Positions 1 to 13,517 are shown, counted from the stretch's first letter. The stretch: 64,000 nt of DNA from Pseudomonas sp. IPO3778 (GCF_013386825.1 NZ_JACARC010000043.1:54068-118067), one strand, 5' to 3'. Notes: generated from the letters alone by a model not told the origin. Numbers and translations: made by a program.

Positions 1-103
1 TGTAGCTGGCCCGGGAGCGGTAGCCATCCTTTTGCGCCATTTTGACGTAAGGATCGTTGAAATGCTCTTGCAGCCACTTAAGGCTAGTTTTGGAACGGGC
101 CAC
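1..103 (-). CDS. rlmE: 23S rRNA 2'-O-methyltransferase RlmE (FtsJ), N-terminal fragment cut by the window edge
   Basis: Only the first 34 codons are inside the window. The minus-strand reading starts at a GTG at 103 and gives VARSKTSLKWLQEHFNDPYV followed by KMAQKDGYRSRASY, the usual N-terminus of RlmE/FtsJ, which methylates U2552 of 23S rRNA using SAM. The catalytic domain lies outside the window. It is divergent from yhbY, as is normal in gamma-proteobacteria, with about 105 bp between the starts. The start codon is chosen from the family N-terminus; a second GTG at 110 is out of frame. Confidence 0.88.
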   Translation of the reverse strand, partial: MARSKTSLKWLQEHFNDPYVKMAQKDGYRSRASY

Positions 104-208
104 GGGCCACCTCGAAAATAAAACGGGTCGTGATTAACTGGGCGGTCCCGGACTCGCTCGGGTAAACTGGCCGCCGCTTTTTACAAGATCAGACGCAGGG
201 GTCAGATT

Positions 209-517
209 ATGCCGCTCACTCAAGAGCAGAAGAAACAGTACAAATCCATTGGCCACCATCTGAAACCAGTTTTGACTGTGGCTGACAACGGTTTGACTGA
301 AGGTGTGTTAGCCGAACTTGAACGCGCATTGGGCGATCACGAGCTGATCAAGATCAAGGTCAGCATCCTTGATCGCGAGGCGCGCTTGGCGGCCATTGCA
401 GAACTGTGCAAAGCCGGCAAAGCGGACCTGGTTCAGGTCATCGGCAAGATGGCGCTGCTGTATCGCAAGAACTTCAGCGCCAACAAGCAACTGTCGAACG
501 TACACCGCTTCAAGTGA
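209..517 (+). CDS. yhbY: YhbY family CRM-domain RNA-binding protein
   Basis: This 102-residue protein is a single CRM (KH-like) RNA-binding domain, a family tied to 50S ribosomal subunit assembly. The conserved GLTEGVLAELERAL helix and the following IKIKV strand are near residues 28-50, and the usual VQVIGKMALLYR segment is near 75-86. It is the normal divergent partner of rlmE. The ATG at 209 gives the expected N-terminus (MPLTQEQKKQYKSIGHHLKP). It is full length and nothing looks unusual. Confidence 0.93.
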   Translation: MPLTQEQKKQYKSIGHHLKPVLTVADNGLTEGVLAELERALGDHELIKIKVSILDREARLAAIAELCKAGKADLVQVIGKMALLYRKNFSANKQLSNVHRFK

Positions 518-525
518 AACAAGGG

Positions 526-930
526 TCACGGGCGTGCTTCGCGCGCCCTGCCACTCCATCCTGGCGCCGGCTGTACAACCAGCACCAGCCCGGAAAACCC
601 TAGCACAAGATAGCTGACCAGCTGCCAGCGCAACGCTTCCGGCAGAAAGATGCGCACCACGCAAAACATTGCGCACGCATACAGCGCCATCAACAGCAGT
701 TGCCCGCGAATATCCCTCCACAAACTCCCCAAGCCTTCGGCCTTGATCAGCACCAGCGCCTGAAGCGTCACGCACGCCGCTGCAAAACCCACCAGCAACG
801 CACTTAATAATCCGCCGACCTCATCGATCAGCAACGGTGCCAGGCCAATCAGGCCCAGCGCCGGCAGTACACCAATATGTAACAGCCATAGGCCGCCAAC
901 CCAAAGCATCTGGGCAAACTGCCAAAGCAT
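526..930 (-). CDS. DUF4149-type small membrane protein
   Basis: The 134-residue product is very hydrophobic, with about four membrane helices (near residues 5-25, 30-50, 70-95 and 100-125). It lies between greA and yhbY, where Pseudomonas genomes carry a DUF4149 membrane protein of unknown function. I start it at the ATG at 930 (MLWQFAQMLWVGGLWLLHIG). The frame stays open to 981, but the extra residues are arginine-rich and overlap the greA stop. A strong hairpin ends one base before this ATG and occupies the place of a ribosome-binding site. Function unknown. Confidence 0.75.
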   Translation of the reverse strand: MLWQFAQMLWVGGLWLLHIGVLPALGLIGLAPLLIDEVGGLLSALLVGFAAACVTLQALVLIKAEGLGSLWRDIRGQLLLMALYACAMFCVVRIFLPEALRWQLVSYLVLGFSGLVLVVQPAPGWSGRAREARP

Positions 931-953
931 GGCGCCCGCATGAAGCGGGCGCC
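931..953 (-). other. Intercistronic hairpin between greA and the DUF4149 gene
   Basis: GGCGCCCGC and GCGGGCGCC form a perfect 9-bp stem around a 5-nt loop, directly after the greA stop and directly before the DUF4149 ATG. No good T-run follows on the minus strand, so it looks more like a processing or stability hairpin, or a block on translation, than a clean terminator. Confidence 0.6.
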
Positions 954-958
954 GTCTT

Positions 959-1431
959 TCAGATGTGACGAACTTCGACAATCTCGTACTCGATCACGCC
1001 ACCAGGCGTCTTGACGGCCACCACATCCCCCTCTTCCTTGGCAATCAAGGCGCGGGCCAGCGGCGAACCGACGGAGATCTTGCCGAGTTTGAAGTCGGCC
1101 TCGTCTTCACCCACGATGTGGTAAACCACACTTTCGTCAGTCTCGACGTTGGCGATTTCCACGGTGGTGCCAAAAATCACCTTGCCGGTCTTCGGAATGG
1201 TCGTAACGTCGATCACCACCGAGTTCTGCAGGCGGCCTTCGATGTCACGGATCCGCGCCTCGACCATACCTTGCTGCTCGCGGGCAGCATGGTATTCAGC
1301 GTTTTCCTTCAGGTCACCCAATTCCCGGGCCGTACCGATGTCCTGGCTCAGCTTGGGACGGACGACCTTGGTCAGGTGGGCGTGCTCTTCTTCCAGGGCT
1401 TTTGCGCCCTGGACGGTCATTGGGTATTTGA

Positions 1432-1435
<4 letters not shown>
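959..1435 (-). CDS. greA: Transcription elongation factor GreA
   Basis: The 158-residue protein has the family's usual length and layout: an N-terminal coiled-coil finger (residues 1-75, starting MIKYPMTVQGAKALEEEHAH) and a C-terminal FKBP-like domain with the VGSPLARALIAKEEGD segment. GreA enters the RNA polymerase secondary channel and stimulates transcript cleavage in backtracked complexes. Its ATG overlaps the carB stop by four bases (ATGA), so the genes are translationally coupled. A carA-orf-carB-greA operon is known from P. aeruginosa. Confidence 0.96.
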
Positions 1436-4653
<3,218 letters not shown>

Positions 4654-4714
4654 GGGTTTGTCACTCAAATCCGCAGGTCAGTCGGCAAGCCGTCTTGAAC
4701 AATCCTTGAAGAGC

Positions 4715-4749
4715 CTGAGGGGGCCGCCGGTTTCCCGGGCCACCCTCAG
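4715..4749 (-). other. carA-carB intercistronic hairpin
   Basis: CTGAGGG and CCCTCAG form a 7-bp stem with further interrupted GC pairing inside, in the 105-bp carA-carB gap. No T-run follows, so it more likely affects processing or partial readthrough than acting as a full terminator. No gene fits in this gap, unlike the carA-orf-carB layout described in P. aeruginosa. Confidence 0.5.
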
Positions 4750-4758
4750 TCCGCTCAG

Positions 4759-5895
4759 TTAGCGTCGCTTGGCCATCTCATTGATGAAACGGTCGAACAG
4801 CGGCGCTACGTCGTTCGGGCCCGGGCTTGCTTCAGGGTGGCCCTGGAAGCTGAACGCGCTCTTGTCGGTGCGCTCGATGCCTTGCAGGGAGCCGTCGAAC
4901 AGCGACTTGTGAATCGCCCGGACGTTGCCCGGCAGGGTCGCTTCATCCACCGCAAAACCGTGGTTCTGGCTGGTGATCATCACGACGCCCGTGTCCAGGT
5001 CCTGCACCGGGTGGTTGGCACCGTGGTGGCCATGGCCCATTTTCAGGGTCTTGGCGCCGGAGGCCAGGGCCAGCAGTTGGTGGCCGAGGCAGATACCGAA
5101 TACCGGGATCTCGGTTTCCAGCACTTCCTTGATCGCCTTGATGGCGTAGTCGCAAGGCTCAGGGTCACCCGGGCCGTTGGACAGGAACACGCCGTCCGGC
5201 TGCAGGGCCAGTACGTCACTGGCCGGGGCTTGCGCCGGTACCACGGTCACGCGGCAACCGCGCTCGACCAGCATGCGCAGGATGTTGTGCTTGATACCGT
5301 AATCGTAGGCCACGACGTGGTAAGGCAACTCGGAAGCGTCGATGGTCGCGTGGCTGTCGGTCTTCAAGTCCCAGACAGTGGAGCGCCACTCGTACTGCTT
5401 CTTGGTGCTGACGACTTTCGCCAGGTCCATGCCTTTCAGACCAGGGAAACCTTGGGCGGCTGCAATCGCTGCTGCTTCGGAGATGTTGTCACCGGCCATG
5501 ATGCAGCCGTTCTGCGAACCTTTTTCACGCAGGATGCGTGTCAGGCGGCGCGTATCGATACCGGCGATCGCCACAACGTTGTTGGCTTTCAGGTAATCGG
5601 ACAGGGACATCGTGTTACGCCAGTTGCTCGCAACCAGTGGCAGGTCACGAATTACCAGACCCGCGGACCAGACACGATCAGACTCGGCGTCTTCCGGAGT
5701 AGTACCGGTGTTACCAATGTGCGGATAGGTCAGGGTAACGATCTGTTGGGCGTAGGAAGGATCGGTAAGGATTTCCTGATAGCCGGTCATGGCGGTGTTG
5801 AACACCACCTCTCCAACGGTCTGACCGTCGGCTCCAATGGCTTCGCCGCGAAAAATGCTGCCATCAGCAAGGGCGAGTATGGCTGGCTTAGTCAA
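4759..5895 (-). CDS. carA: Carbamoyl-phosphate synthase small (glutaminase) subunit
   Basis: The 378-residue subunit hydrolyses glutamine and passes ammonia to CarB. The N-terminal CarA domain (MTKPAILALADGSIFRGEAI) is followed by a class I glutamine amidotransferase domain. The nucleophile is Cys269 in FGICLGHQL and the catalytic His/Glu pair is in FQGHPEASPGP. It is the first gene of carA-carB-greA. A long leader with an intrinsic terminator lies upstream, which fits attenuation control. Confidence 0.97.
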   Translation of the reverse strand: MTKPAILALADGSIFRGEAIGADGQTVGEVVFNTAMTGYQEILTDPSYAQQIVTLTYPHIGNTGTTPEDAESDRVWSAGLVIRDLPLVASNWRNTMSLSDYLKANNVVAIAGIDTRRLTRILREKGSQNGCIMAGDNISEAAAIAAAQGFPGLKGMDLAKVVSTKKQYEWRSTVWDLKTDSHATIDASELPYHVVAYDYGIKHNILRMLVERGCRVTVVPAQAPASDVLALQPDGVFLSNGPGDPEPCDYAIKAIKEVLETEIPVFGICLGHQLLALASGAKTLKMGHGHHGANHPVQDLDTGVVMITSQNHGFAVDEATLPGNVRAIHKSLFDGSLQGIERTDKSAFSFQGHPEASPGPNDVAPLFDRFINEMAKRR

Positions 5896-5938
5896 GAAGA
5901 CCTCCCGTAAATAAAGCCTGAAAGGGCGATCGCAGGTT

Positions 5939-5978
5939 GTAAAAAAGCGGAGTGACGTATGGACACGTCACCCCGCTT
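5939..5978 (-). terminator. Leader terminator (candidate attenuator) upstream of carA
   Basis: On the minus strand AAGCGGGGTGACGT pairs with ACGTCACTCCGCTT (14 bp, one G-U pair, 6-nt loop) and runs into a T-tract. It ends about 45 bp before the carA ATG, inside the leader, so RNA polymerase must pass it to reach carA. Pyrimidine-dependent attenuation of carAB is known in P. aeruginosa; its use here is inference. A 9-codon GTG-started reading frame (6055-6029), ending in TAA, lies upstream as a possible leader peptide. Confidence 0.7.
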
Positions 5979-6105
5979 CTTCACCGAATTATTCTGCGCG
6001 CTTTTAGTGGACACACTAAAGCTGTAGCTTACAGAAAAAGGCTTTTTTGGTCCACCGCTAATGAGCCTTAAAGGCAGGGGAATGCGACAGGACGTCGCTT
6101 AGCGG

Positions 6106-6145
6106 GTAAAAACGGGGCCTTAGAATAATCCTGAGGCCCCGTTTT
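6106..6145 (-). terminator. Rho-independent terminator after dapB
   Basis: AACGGGGCCT and AGGCCCCGTT form a 10-bp stem followed on the minus strand by a T-run. It lies just downstream of the dapB stop and separates dapB from the carA leader. Confidence 0.85.
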
Positions 6146-6154
6146 AGCTACTTC

Positions 6155-6961
6155 TTAATGCAGATCCAGCACGTCACGCATGTCGTACAGGGCCGGCGTA
6201 CGACCCTCCAGCCAAAGCGCCGCACGCACGGCTCCCTTGGCGAACGTCATGCGGCTCGACGCTTTATGGGTGATCTCCAGACGCTCACCCTCGGTTGCGA
6301 ACAGCACCGTGTGGTCGCCCACCACGTCACCGCCGCGAACGGTAGCAAAACCGATGGTGTCGCGAGCCCGGGCGCCAGTGTGACCTTCACGGCCATACAC
6401 CGCCACCTTCGACAGATCCCGCCCCAGAGCATCGGCGATCGCCTCACCCATGCGCAGCGCCGTACCGGACGGCGCATCGATCTTGTGCCGGTGATGAGTC
6501 TCGATGATCTCGATGTCAGCCTCATCACCCATCACTCGCGCCGCCATGTCGAGCAGCTTCAGCGACAGATTGACGCCGACGCTGAAGTTGGCCGCGAACA
6601 CGATAGGAATATCCTTGCCCGCCTCCACCAGCAACTGCTTTTGTTCGGCACTCAGCCCGGTAGTGCCAATCACCATGGCCTTGCCCGCCTTGCGGCAGAA
6701 CGCCAGGTTTTTCAGCATCACTTCCGGCAGGGTGAAGTCGATCAGCACGTCGAACTCATCGGCAACCTGCTCCAGGCTGCCGGACAACGAAACGCCAATC
6801 CGCCCCAGGGACGCCAATTCACCCGCGTCTGCACCAATCAAGGTGCTGCCGGGACGAACAATCGCCGCCGTCAGCCCGGAGGCCGGCGAGCGCGCCTGTA
6901 CGGCCTCAACCAGGGTTTTGCCCATGCGCCCGGCAGCGCCCATCACCGCGATACGTCGCAT
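6155..6961 (-). CDS. dapB: 4-hydroxy-tetrahydrodipicolinate reductase
   Basis: The 268-residue enzyme reduces the dihydrodipicolinate precursor with NAD(P)H in lysine/diaminopimelate synthesis. The nucleotide-binding loop is at the N-terminus (RIAVMGAAGRMGKTLVEA), and the active-site segment with the catalytic histidines is ETHHRHKIDAPSGTALRMGE. The start at 6961 has an AAGGAAG ribosome-binding site. It sits 10 bp after dnaJ and is probably read from the chaperone transcript too. A terminator follows it. Confidence 0.96.
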   Translation of the reverse strand: MRRIAVMGAAGRMGKTLVEAVQARSPASGLTAAIVRPGSTLIGADAGELASLGRIGVSLSGSLEQVADEFDVLIDFTLPEVMLKNLAFCRKAGKAMVIGTTGLSAEQKQLLVEAGKDIPIVFAANFSVGVNLSLKLLDMAARVMGDEADIEIIETHHRHKIDAPSGTALRMGEAIADALGRDLSKVAVYGREGHTGARARDTIGFATVRGGDVVGDHTVLFATEGERLEITHKASSRMTFAKGAVRAALWLEGRTPALYDMRDVLDLH

Positions 6962-6971
6962 ACTCACTTCC

Positions 6972-8096
6972 TTACAGGTCACCGAAGAAGCGCTTCACGC
7001 CTTCGAACCAGCCGGTGGTTTTTGGCGAATGCGTGTCGTCGCCGGCCAGTGAACTACGGAATTCTTCCAACAGTTCACGCTGACGACGACCCAGGTTCAC
7101 CGGCGTTTCTACCGCCACACGGCACATCAAGTCGCCCGCACCGCCACCGCGCACCGGCGCAACGCCTTTGCCACGAATACGGAACTGCTTGCCGGTCTGC
7201 GTGCCCTCAGGAATCTTCAGCTTGACCCGACCGTCCAGCGTCGGGATTTCAAGCTCGCCACCCAAGGCCGCATCAACAAAACTGATTGGCACTTCACAGA
7301 ACAGATGCTTGCCGTCGCGCTGGAAGATCGAGTGCTCGCGCACGTTGATCACCACGTACAGGTCGCCCGTCGGGCCACCCTGCGTACCCGCCTCCCCTTC
7401 GCCCGACAGACGAATGCGGTCACCGGTATCAACACCCGCCGGTACTTTCACCGAGAGGGTCTTGTACTCTTCGACACGCCCTTCGCCGTGGCACGAGTCG
7501 CACGGATCGGAAATGATCTTGCCCTGGCCATGGCAACGCGGGCAGGTTTGCTGCACCGAGAAGAAGCCTTGCTGCATGCGCACCTGACCAATACCGCCGC
7601 AGGTCGGGCAGGTGATCGGCGAGGAGCCCTTCTTCGCGCCCGAACCGTCGCATGGCTTGCAGTTGACCAGTGTCGGTACACGGATATTAACGCTGGTGCC
7701 GCGCACCGCTTCTTCCAGGTTCAGCTCCAGGGTGTAGCGCAGGTCGCTGCCACGCTGGGCACCGCCACGCTGACCACCGCGGCCGCCGCCAAAGAAGTCG
7801 CTGAACACGTCGCCGAAAATATCGGAGAAGTTCTGGCCACCAAAACCGGCACCGCCGCCACCCATGCTCGGGTCGACGCCGGCATGGCCATACTGATCGT
7901 AAGCCGCACGCTTGTTTGGATCACACAGGCATTCGTAGGCCTCGTTGGCCTCTTTGAACAGGTCTTCGGATTCTTTGTTATCCGGATTACGGTCCGGGTG
8001 GTGCTTCATTGCCAGGCGACGGTAAGCCTTTTTCAGGTCCGCCTCGCTGGAGCCGCGCTCCACACCCAACACTTCGTAATAGTCACGCTTTGCCAT
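6972..8096 (-). CDS. dnaJ: Chaperone DnaJ (Hsp40)
   Basis: The 374-residue type I J-protein stimulates DnaK ATPase and delivers substrates. The J domain carries the HPD motif (KHHPDRNPD) near residue 33, then a Gly/Phe-rich region (70-125). Four CxxCxGxG zinc modules follow (CKPCDGSG, CPTCGGIG, CPRCHGQG, CDSCHGEG). The start at 8096 (MAKRDYYEVLGVERG) is chosen by family over a longer frame. It lies downstream of dnaK across a 316-bp gap that holds one REP-like hairpin. Confidence 0.97.
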   Translation of the reverse strand: MAKRDYYEVLGVERGSSEADLKKAYRRLAMKHHPDRNPDNKESEDLFKEANEAYECLCDPNKRAAYDQYGHAGVDPSMGGGGAGFGGQNFSDIFGDVFSDFFGGGRGGQRGGAQRGSDLRYTLELNLEEAVRGTSVNIRVPTLVNCKPCDGSGAKKGSSPITCPTCGGIGQVRMQQGFFSVQQTCPRCHGQGKIISDPCDSCHGEGRVEEYKTLSVKVPAGVDTGDRIRLSGEGEAGTQGGPTGDLYVVINVREHSIFQRDGKHLFCEVPISFVDAALGGELEIPTLDGRVKLKIPEGTQTGKQFRIRGKGVAPVRGGGAGDLMCRVAVETPVNLGRRQRELLEEFRSSLAGDDTHSPKTTGWFEGVKRFFGDL

Positions 8097-8341
8097 AAGT
8101 CTTTGCACTCTTAAGGACGTCCGGCAAAACCCTCCTGAGCCTTGCCAAACTCGTTGAGCCCCAATACAGGCCCGGACCCAACTCACGTCAATTCAACGAT
8201 CCTGGTCGTTACTGTTTTCAGCCGGAAACCGGCCAAAAACGCGGTGACTGTCGTCCGGAAAGCAGGAGCATTCCCGATCACACCGCCAGCATCCGAGCGT
8301 TGTCGCATGCTGTAAAAATTCGCGTACCCCAGACACGCCAA

Positions 8342-8361
8342 CGCGGGAGCAAGCTCCCGCG
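8342..8361. repeat. REP-like palindrome between dnaJ and dnaK
   Basis: CGCGGGAGC and GCTCCCGCG form a perfect 9-bp stem around AA. This GGGAGC-type palindrome is the common REP unit of the P. fluorescens group. It lies downstream of dnaK and could limit readthrough or protect mRNA. The rest of the 8097-8412 gap shows no gene. Confidence 0.7.
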
Positions 8362-8412
8362 CGGCGACATCCTACCAGTCACCGCTTGTGAGCGGTCAAC
8401 CGGGCGACCAAG

Positions 8413-10329
<1,917 letters not shown>

Positions 10330-10408
10330 GATTTACTCTCCCGAAACTTAGATTTTTTTGCCGCAGCAGTGGTGGCTAACTGCGGCAGTGCTTAAACGCT
10401 TGACTTAT

Positions 10409-10436
10409 AGATGGGGCCGTTACGACTTATTTCAAG
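10409..10436 (-). promoter_or_regulatory. Sigma-32 (RpoH) heat-shock promoter for dnaK
   Basis: The minus strand reads CTTGAA, 14 nt, CCCCATCT, a near-consensus RpoH promoter. The -35 element overlaps the grpE stop codon (the TGA is inside CTTGAAA). It gives dnaK its own heat-shock start about 80 bp upstream of its ATG. Confidence 0.75.
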
Positions 10437-10992
10437 CCTGCTCATCAATCGAAGGTGCAACCGGTGCAGGAGCCTTGCTCACCACAACCATTGCCGGGCG
10501 CAGCAAGCGACCGTTGAGCTGATAACCCTTCTGGAACACCTTCAAGACACTGTTCGGCTCAAGATCAGCGTTTTCCTGCATCGCCATTGCCTGGTGATGC
10601 TCGGCATTGAACGGCTCACCGCCTTGCGGATCGATAGCTTCCAGCTGATAACGCTTCAGGGTGTCCTGGAACATTTTCAGGGTCAGTTCGATCCCTTCGC
10701 GCATTGGGCGGATGTTTTCGTCGTCCGGGTTGGACAGCTCAAGGCCGCGCTCCAGGCTGTCGATGATCGGCAACAGATCACCGGCAAATTTTTCCAGGGC
10801 GAACTTGTGAGCTTTTTCTACATCCTGCTCGGCGCGGCGGCGGACGTTCTGCAGATCGGCGGCAACACGCAACGATTGATCCTGTGCGCCTGCCAATTGC
10901 TCTTCGAGCACTTGCACACGAGCGGCCAGGTCTTCACCTGCTGCCTGGTTGGCGTCTGGATTTTGCGTATCCTGCGTCTGTTCGTCAGCCAT
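10432..10992 (-). CDS. grpE: Nucleotide exchange factor GrpE
   Basis: The 186-residue protein has an acidic, disordered N-terminus (residues 1-25), a long dimerising coiled coil (25-90) and a C-terminal beta domain with QKGYQLNGRLLRPAMVVV. It releases ADP from DnaK. It lies directly upstream of dnaK and is divergent from recN, a common gamma-proteobacterial layout. A near-consensus RpoH promoter is in its upstream region. Confidence 0.96.
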   Translation of the reverse strand: MADEQTQDTQNPDANQAAGEDLAARVQVLEEQLAGAQDQSLRVAADLQNVRRRAEQDVEKAHKFALEKFAGDLLPIIDSLERGLELSNPDDENIRPMREGIELTLKMFQDTLKRYQLEAIDPQGGEPFNAEHHQAMAMQENADLEPNSVLKVFQKGYQLNGRLLRPAMVVVSKAPAPVAPSIDEQA

Positions 10993-11045
10993 AGATTTCT
11001 CCTTTCAAAATCATGCGCGAACTCGACTCGCGCTTCTGTTCCGGT

Positions 11046-11075
11046 ATATGGGGCCACAATTTTCAGGTTCAAGGG
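11046..11075 (-). promoter_or_regulatory. Sigma-32 (RpoH) heat-shock promoter for grpE-dnaK-dnaJ
   Basis: The minus strand reads CCCTTGAA, 14 nt, CCCCATAT, matching the CTTGAAA-N13/14-CCCCATNT consensus. It is about 55 bp upstream of the grpE ATG and is the main promoter of the chaperone genes. Confidence 0.8.
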
Positions 11076-11205
11076 TGGAGGCGTTACCAAAAGTCTTTCA
11101 GTTGTCCGGGATCAATTCCCCACAGTCATTCCTTGCCGCACTTAAAAAGGCAGTCATTCAAGCAAATCGAACTAAGCATCAGGATTGTCACCCTCAAACA
11201 AAACA

Positions 11206-11221
11206 CTGTATAAATAACCAG
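11206..11221 (+). promoter_or_regulatory. LexA (SOS) box for recN
   Basis: CTGTATAAATAACCAG fits the CTG-N10-CAG SOS box, with a T/A-rich left half, 24 bp before the recN ATG. recN is a classic LexA-regulated gene. The right half is weaker than consensus. Confidence 0.7.
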
Positions 11222-11245
11222 ACCTAAAGCCTGGGAGCGGCCGTC

Positions 11246-12919
11246 ATGCTGGTGCACCTGTCCGTACATAACTACGCCATTGTTGAACATCTGGATCTTG
11301 AACTGGATCGCGGGATGAGCGTAATCACAGGCGAAACCGGCGCCGGCAAGTCGATCATGCTCGACGCCCTGGGCCTGACCCTGGGTGACCGCGCCGACAG
11401 CGGCGTAGTTCGCCCAGGTGCCGACAAAGCCGACATCCTCGCCACCTTTGACCTGGCCGACATCCCGGAAGCCGAGGCCTGGCTCGCCGAACGCGACCTT
11501 AATAATGAAGGCCCATGCATCCTGCGCCGGGTAATCACTGCCGAAGGACGCTCCCGCGGCTATATAAACGGTACGCCTTGCCCGCTCGGTGATTTGAAAG
11601 CCCTAGGCGAGCTGCTGATCGACATCCACAGCCAGCATGAACACCAATCCCTGCTGAAAACCGACACCCATCGCCGGCTGCTCGACGAATACGCCGGTGC
11701 CACCGACCTGGCGCGCCAGGTGCAATTGGCCGCCCAGCGCTGGCGCCAGACCCGCCAGGAACTGGAGCGCCTCTCCAACTCCGGCGACGAGCAACGTGCT
11801 CGCCACCAGTTGCTCAGCTATCAGCTGGAAGAACTGGAAAGCCTGGGGCTCGGCGAGACCGAACTGGAGCAACTGGAGCAGGAACACAAGAACCTGACCA
11901 ACGCCGAAACCTTGCTGGGCATTTGCCGGCAGGTAGTGGAGCAGTGCAGCGAAAGTGATTCCGGCAATGTGCTCAACGCCCTGACAGCCAGCCTCAACCG
12001 GCTGTCCAGCGTGAACAACTCCTCCAACTCGCTGAATGAAGCCACCACGCTATTGACCAGCGCACAAATCCAGGTCGAAGAAGCCGTGGGCGAGCTGAAT
12101 CGCTTCCTCGATCACTTCGATGCCGATCCGGCACGCCTGCAGGATATAGAAGAGCGCCTGGACACCATCTACACCCTGGCACGGAAACACCGGATCCAAC
12201 CGACCGAAGTCGCAACCATGCAGCAAAAGCTGCTGGATGAAATCGAAACCCTGAACGCCAACGATGAATCCATTGAGCGACTCGGCGAAGAACTGGCGTC
12301 CTTTGCGCGTCACTATCAAGAAAAAGCCCGCGAGCTGAGTGATCTACGCCACCAGGCGGCGACCGGCCTGGCCAGTGCGGTGGAGCAGGAAATCCAGCGC
12401 CTGGGCATGCCCGGCGGGCGCTTCACCATCGAGCTGCACACCAACACCAGCAATGAGCTGTTGCCCAATGGCCTGGAGCAGGTAGAACTGCTGGTCAGCG
12501 CCAACCCTGGCCAGCCACTCAAGGCATTGGCGAAAGTAGCCTCAGGCGGCGAACTGTCACGGATCAGCCTGGCGATCCAGGTGATCACCGCCCAGACCTC
12601 ACGCGTGCCAACGCTGGTATTCGATGAAGTGGACGTCGGGATCGGCGGCCCGACGGCCGAGATCGTTGGCCAACTGTTGCGCCGCCTGGGCGATCGCGGC
12701 CAGGTACTGACAGTCACCCACTTGCCGCAAGTGGCTGCCCAAGGGCATCAACACTTGTTCGTGCACAAGGTGCGGGGCAGCGATGCCACCCATACCGCCG
12801 TGTCCAAGCTGAACAAGACCGAGCGGGTAGAAGAAGTGGCGAGAATGCTCGGCGGTATTGACCTGACCAAGGAATCCTTGGCCCACGCGAAGAAAATGGT
12901 AGTGACCGCGAAAGTCTGA
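11246..12919 (+). CDS. recN: DNA repair protein RecN
   Basis: The 557-residue SMC-like ATPase works in double-strand-break repair. The Walker A motif is GETGAGKSIMLDALG near residue 32. Long coiled coils fill residues 150-380. The ABC signature (VASGGELSRISLAIQ) is near 430 and Walker B (TLVFDEVDVGIGG) near 455. It is monocistronic, divergent from grpE and preceded by an SOS box. The N-terminus MLVHLSVHNYAIVEHLDLEL fits the family. Confidence 0.97.
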   Translation: MLVHLSVHNYAIVEHLDLELDRGMSVITGETGAGKSIMLDALGLTLGDRADSGVVRPGADKADILATFDLADIPEAEAWLAERDLNNEGPCILRRVITAEGRSRGYINGTPCPLGDLKALGELLIDIHSQHEHQSLLKTDTHRRLLDEYAGATDLARQVQLAAQRWRQTRQELERLSNSGDEQRARHQLLSYQLEELESLGLGETELEQLEQEHKNLTNAETLLGICRQVVEQCSESDSGNVLNALTASLNRLSSVNNSSNSLNEATTLLTSAQIQVEEAVGELNRFLDHFDADPARLQDIEERLDTIYTLARKHRIQPTEVATMQQKLLDEIETLNANDESIERLGEELASFARHYQEKARELSDLRHQAATGLASAVEQEIQRLGMPGGRFTIELHTNTSNELLPNGLEQVELLVSANPGQPLKALAKVASGGELSRISLAIQVITAQTSRVPTLVFDEVDVGIGGPTAEIVGQLLRRLGDRGQVLTVTHLPQVAAQGHQHLFVHKVRGSDATHTAVSKLNKTERVEEVARMLGGIDLTKESLAHAKKMVVTAKV

Positions 12920-12956
12920 GGCCCCGCTACCGGCCATTTTCTTTCTATAGAAAGCA

Positions 12957-12982
12957 CGAAGGCGACCCTAGGGTCGCCTTCG
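12957..12982. terminator. Bidirectional hairpin between recN and fur
   Basis: A 26-bp perfect palindrome (CGAAGGCGACCCT and its complement) lies between the convergent recN and fur genes and can serve both. T-runs are weak on both sides. Confidence 0.65.
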
Positions 12983-13014
12983 ATCGTTTCGCAGAGCGAA
13001 TCTGCGTAGCTTTC

Positions 13015-13419
13015 TTACTTTTTCTTACGTATGTACAGAACCAAATTGTGATCCACCAATTCGACTCCGTGCTCTTCGGCGATCGCCTTCTGGAGCTTCT
13101 CGATTTCCAGGCTGACGAACTCGACCACTTCGCCAGTTTCCACATCGACCATGTGGTCGTGGTGGCCGCTGTCAGCCAATTCGAAGACTGCATGACCGCC
13201 GTCGAAATTATGACGAACCACCAGTCCTGCTGCTTCAAACTGGGTCAGTACACGGTAAACCGTGGCCAGGCCGACGTCCTCGTTAGACTCCATCAGCGCC
13301 TTGTATACATCCTCGGCACTCATGTGGCGCTGCTCAGCAGAATCGAGCATTTGTAGAATCTTGACTCGTGGCAGAGTCACTTTAAGACCGGCTTTGCGTA
13401 GTTCGCTATTTTCAACCAT
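13015..13419 (-). CDS. fur: Ferric uptake regulator Fur
   Basis: The 134-residue repressor uses Fe(II) as co-repressor at iron genes. The winged-helix DNA-binding domain covers residues 1-82, with recognition helix GLATVYRVLTQFEAAGLV. The metal-binding and dimer domain follows, with the histidine cluster GHHDHMVDVETGEVVEF. There is no cysteine in the protein, so the CxxC structural zinc site of E. coli Fur is missing. Start at 13419 (MVENSELRKAGLKVTLPR). It is divergent from bamE, with about 100 bp between start codons. Confidence 0.97.
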   Translation of the reverse strand: MVENSELRKAGLKVTLPRVKILQMLDSAEQRHMSAEDVYKALMESNEDVGLATVYRVLTQFEAAGLVVRHNFDGGHAVFELADSGHHDHMVDVETGEVVEFVSLEIEKLQKAIAEEHGVELVDHNLVLYIRKKK

Positions 13420-13517
13420 GGTTAGCTTTCTCGCGGATGCTGCTTCGCAGCTTCTCTTAATACGGGTATGATCGGCGTTTACGTTGTCCCAGCCAAGATA
13501 GTGGAAGTCGCCCACCG

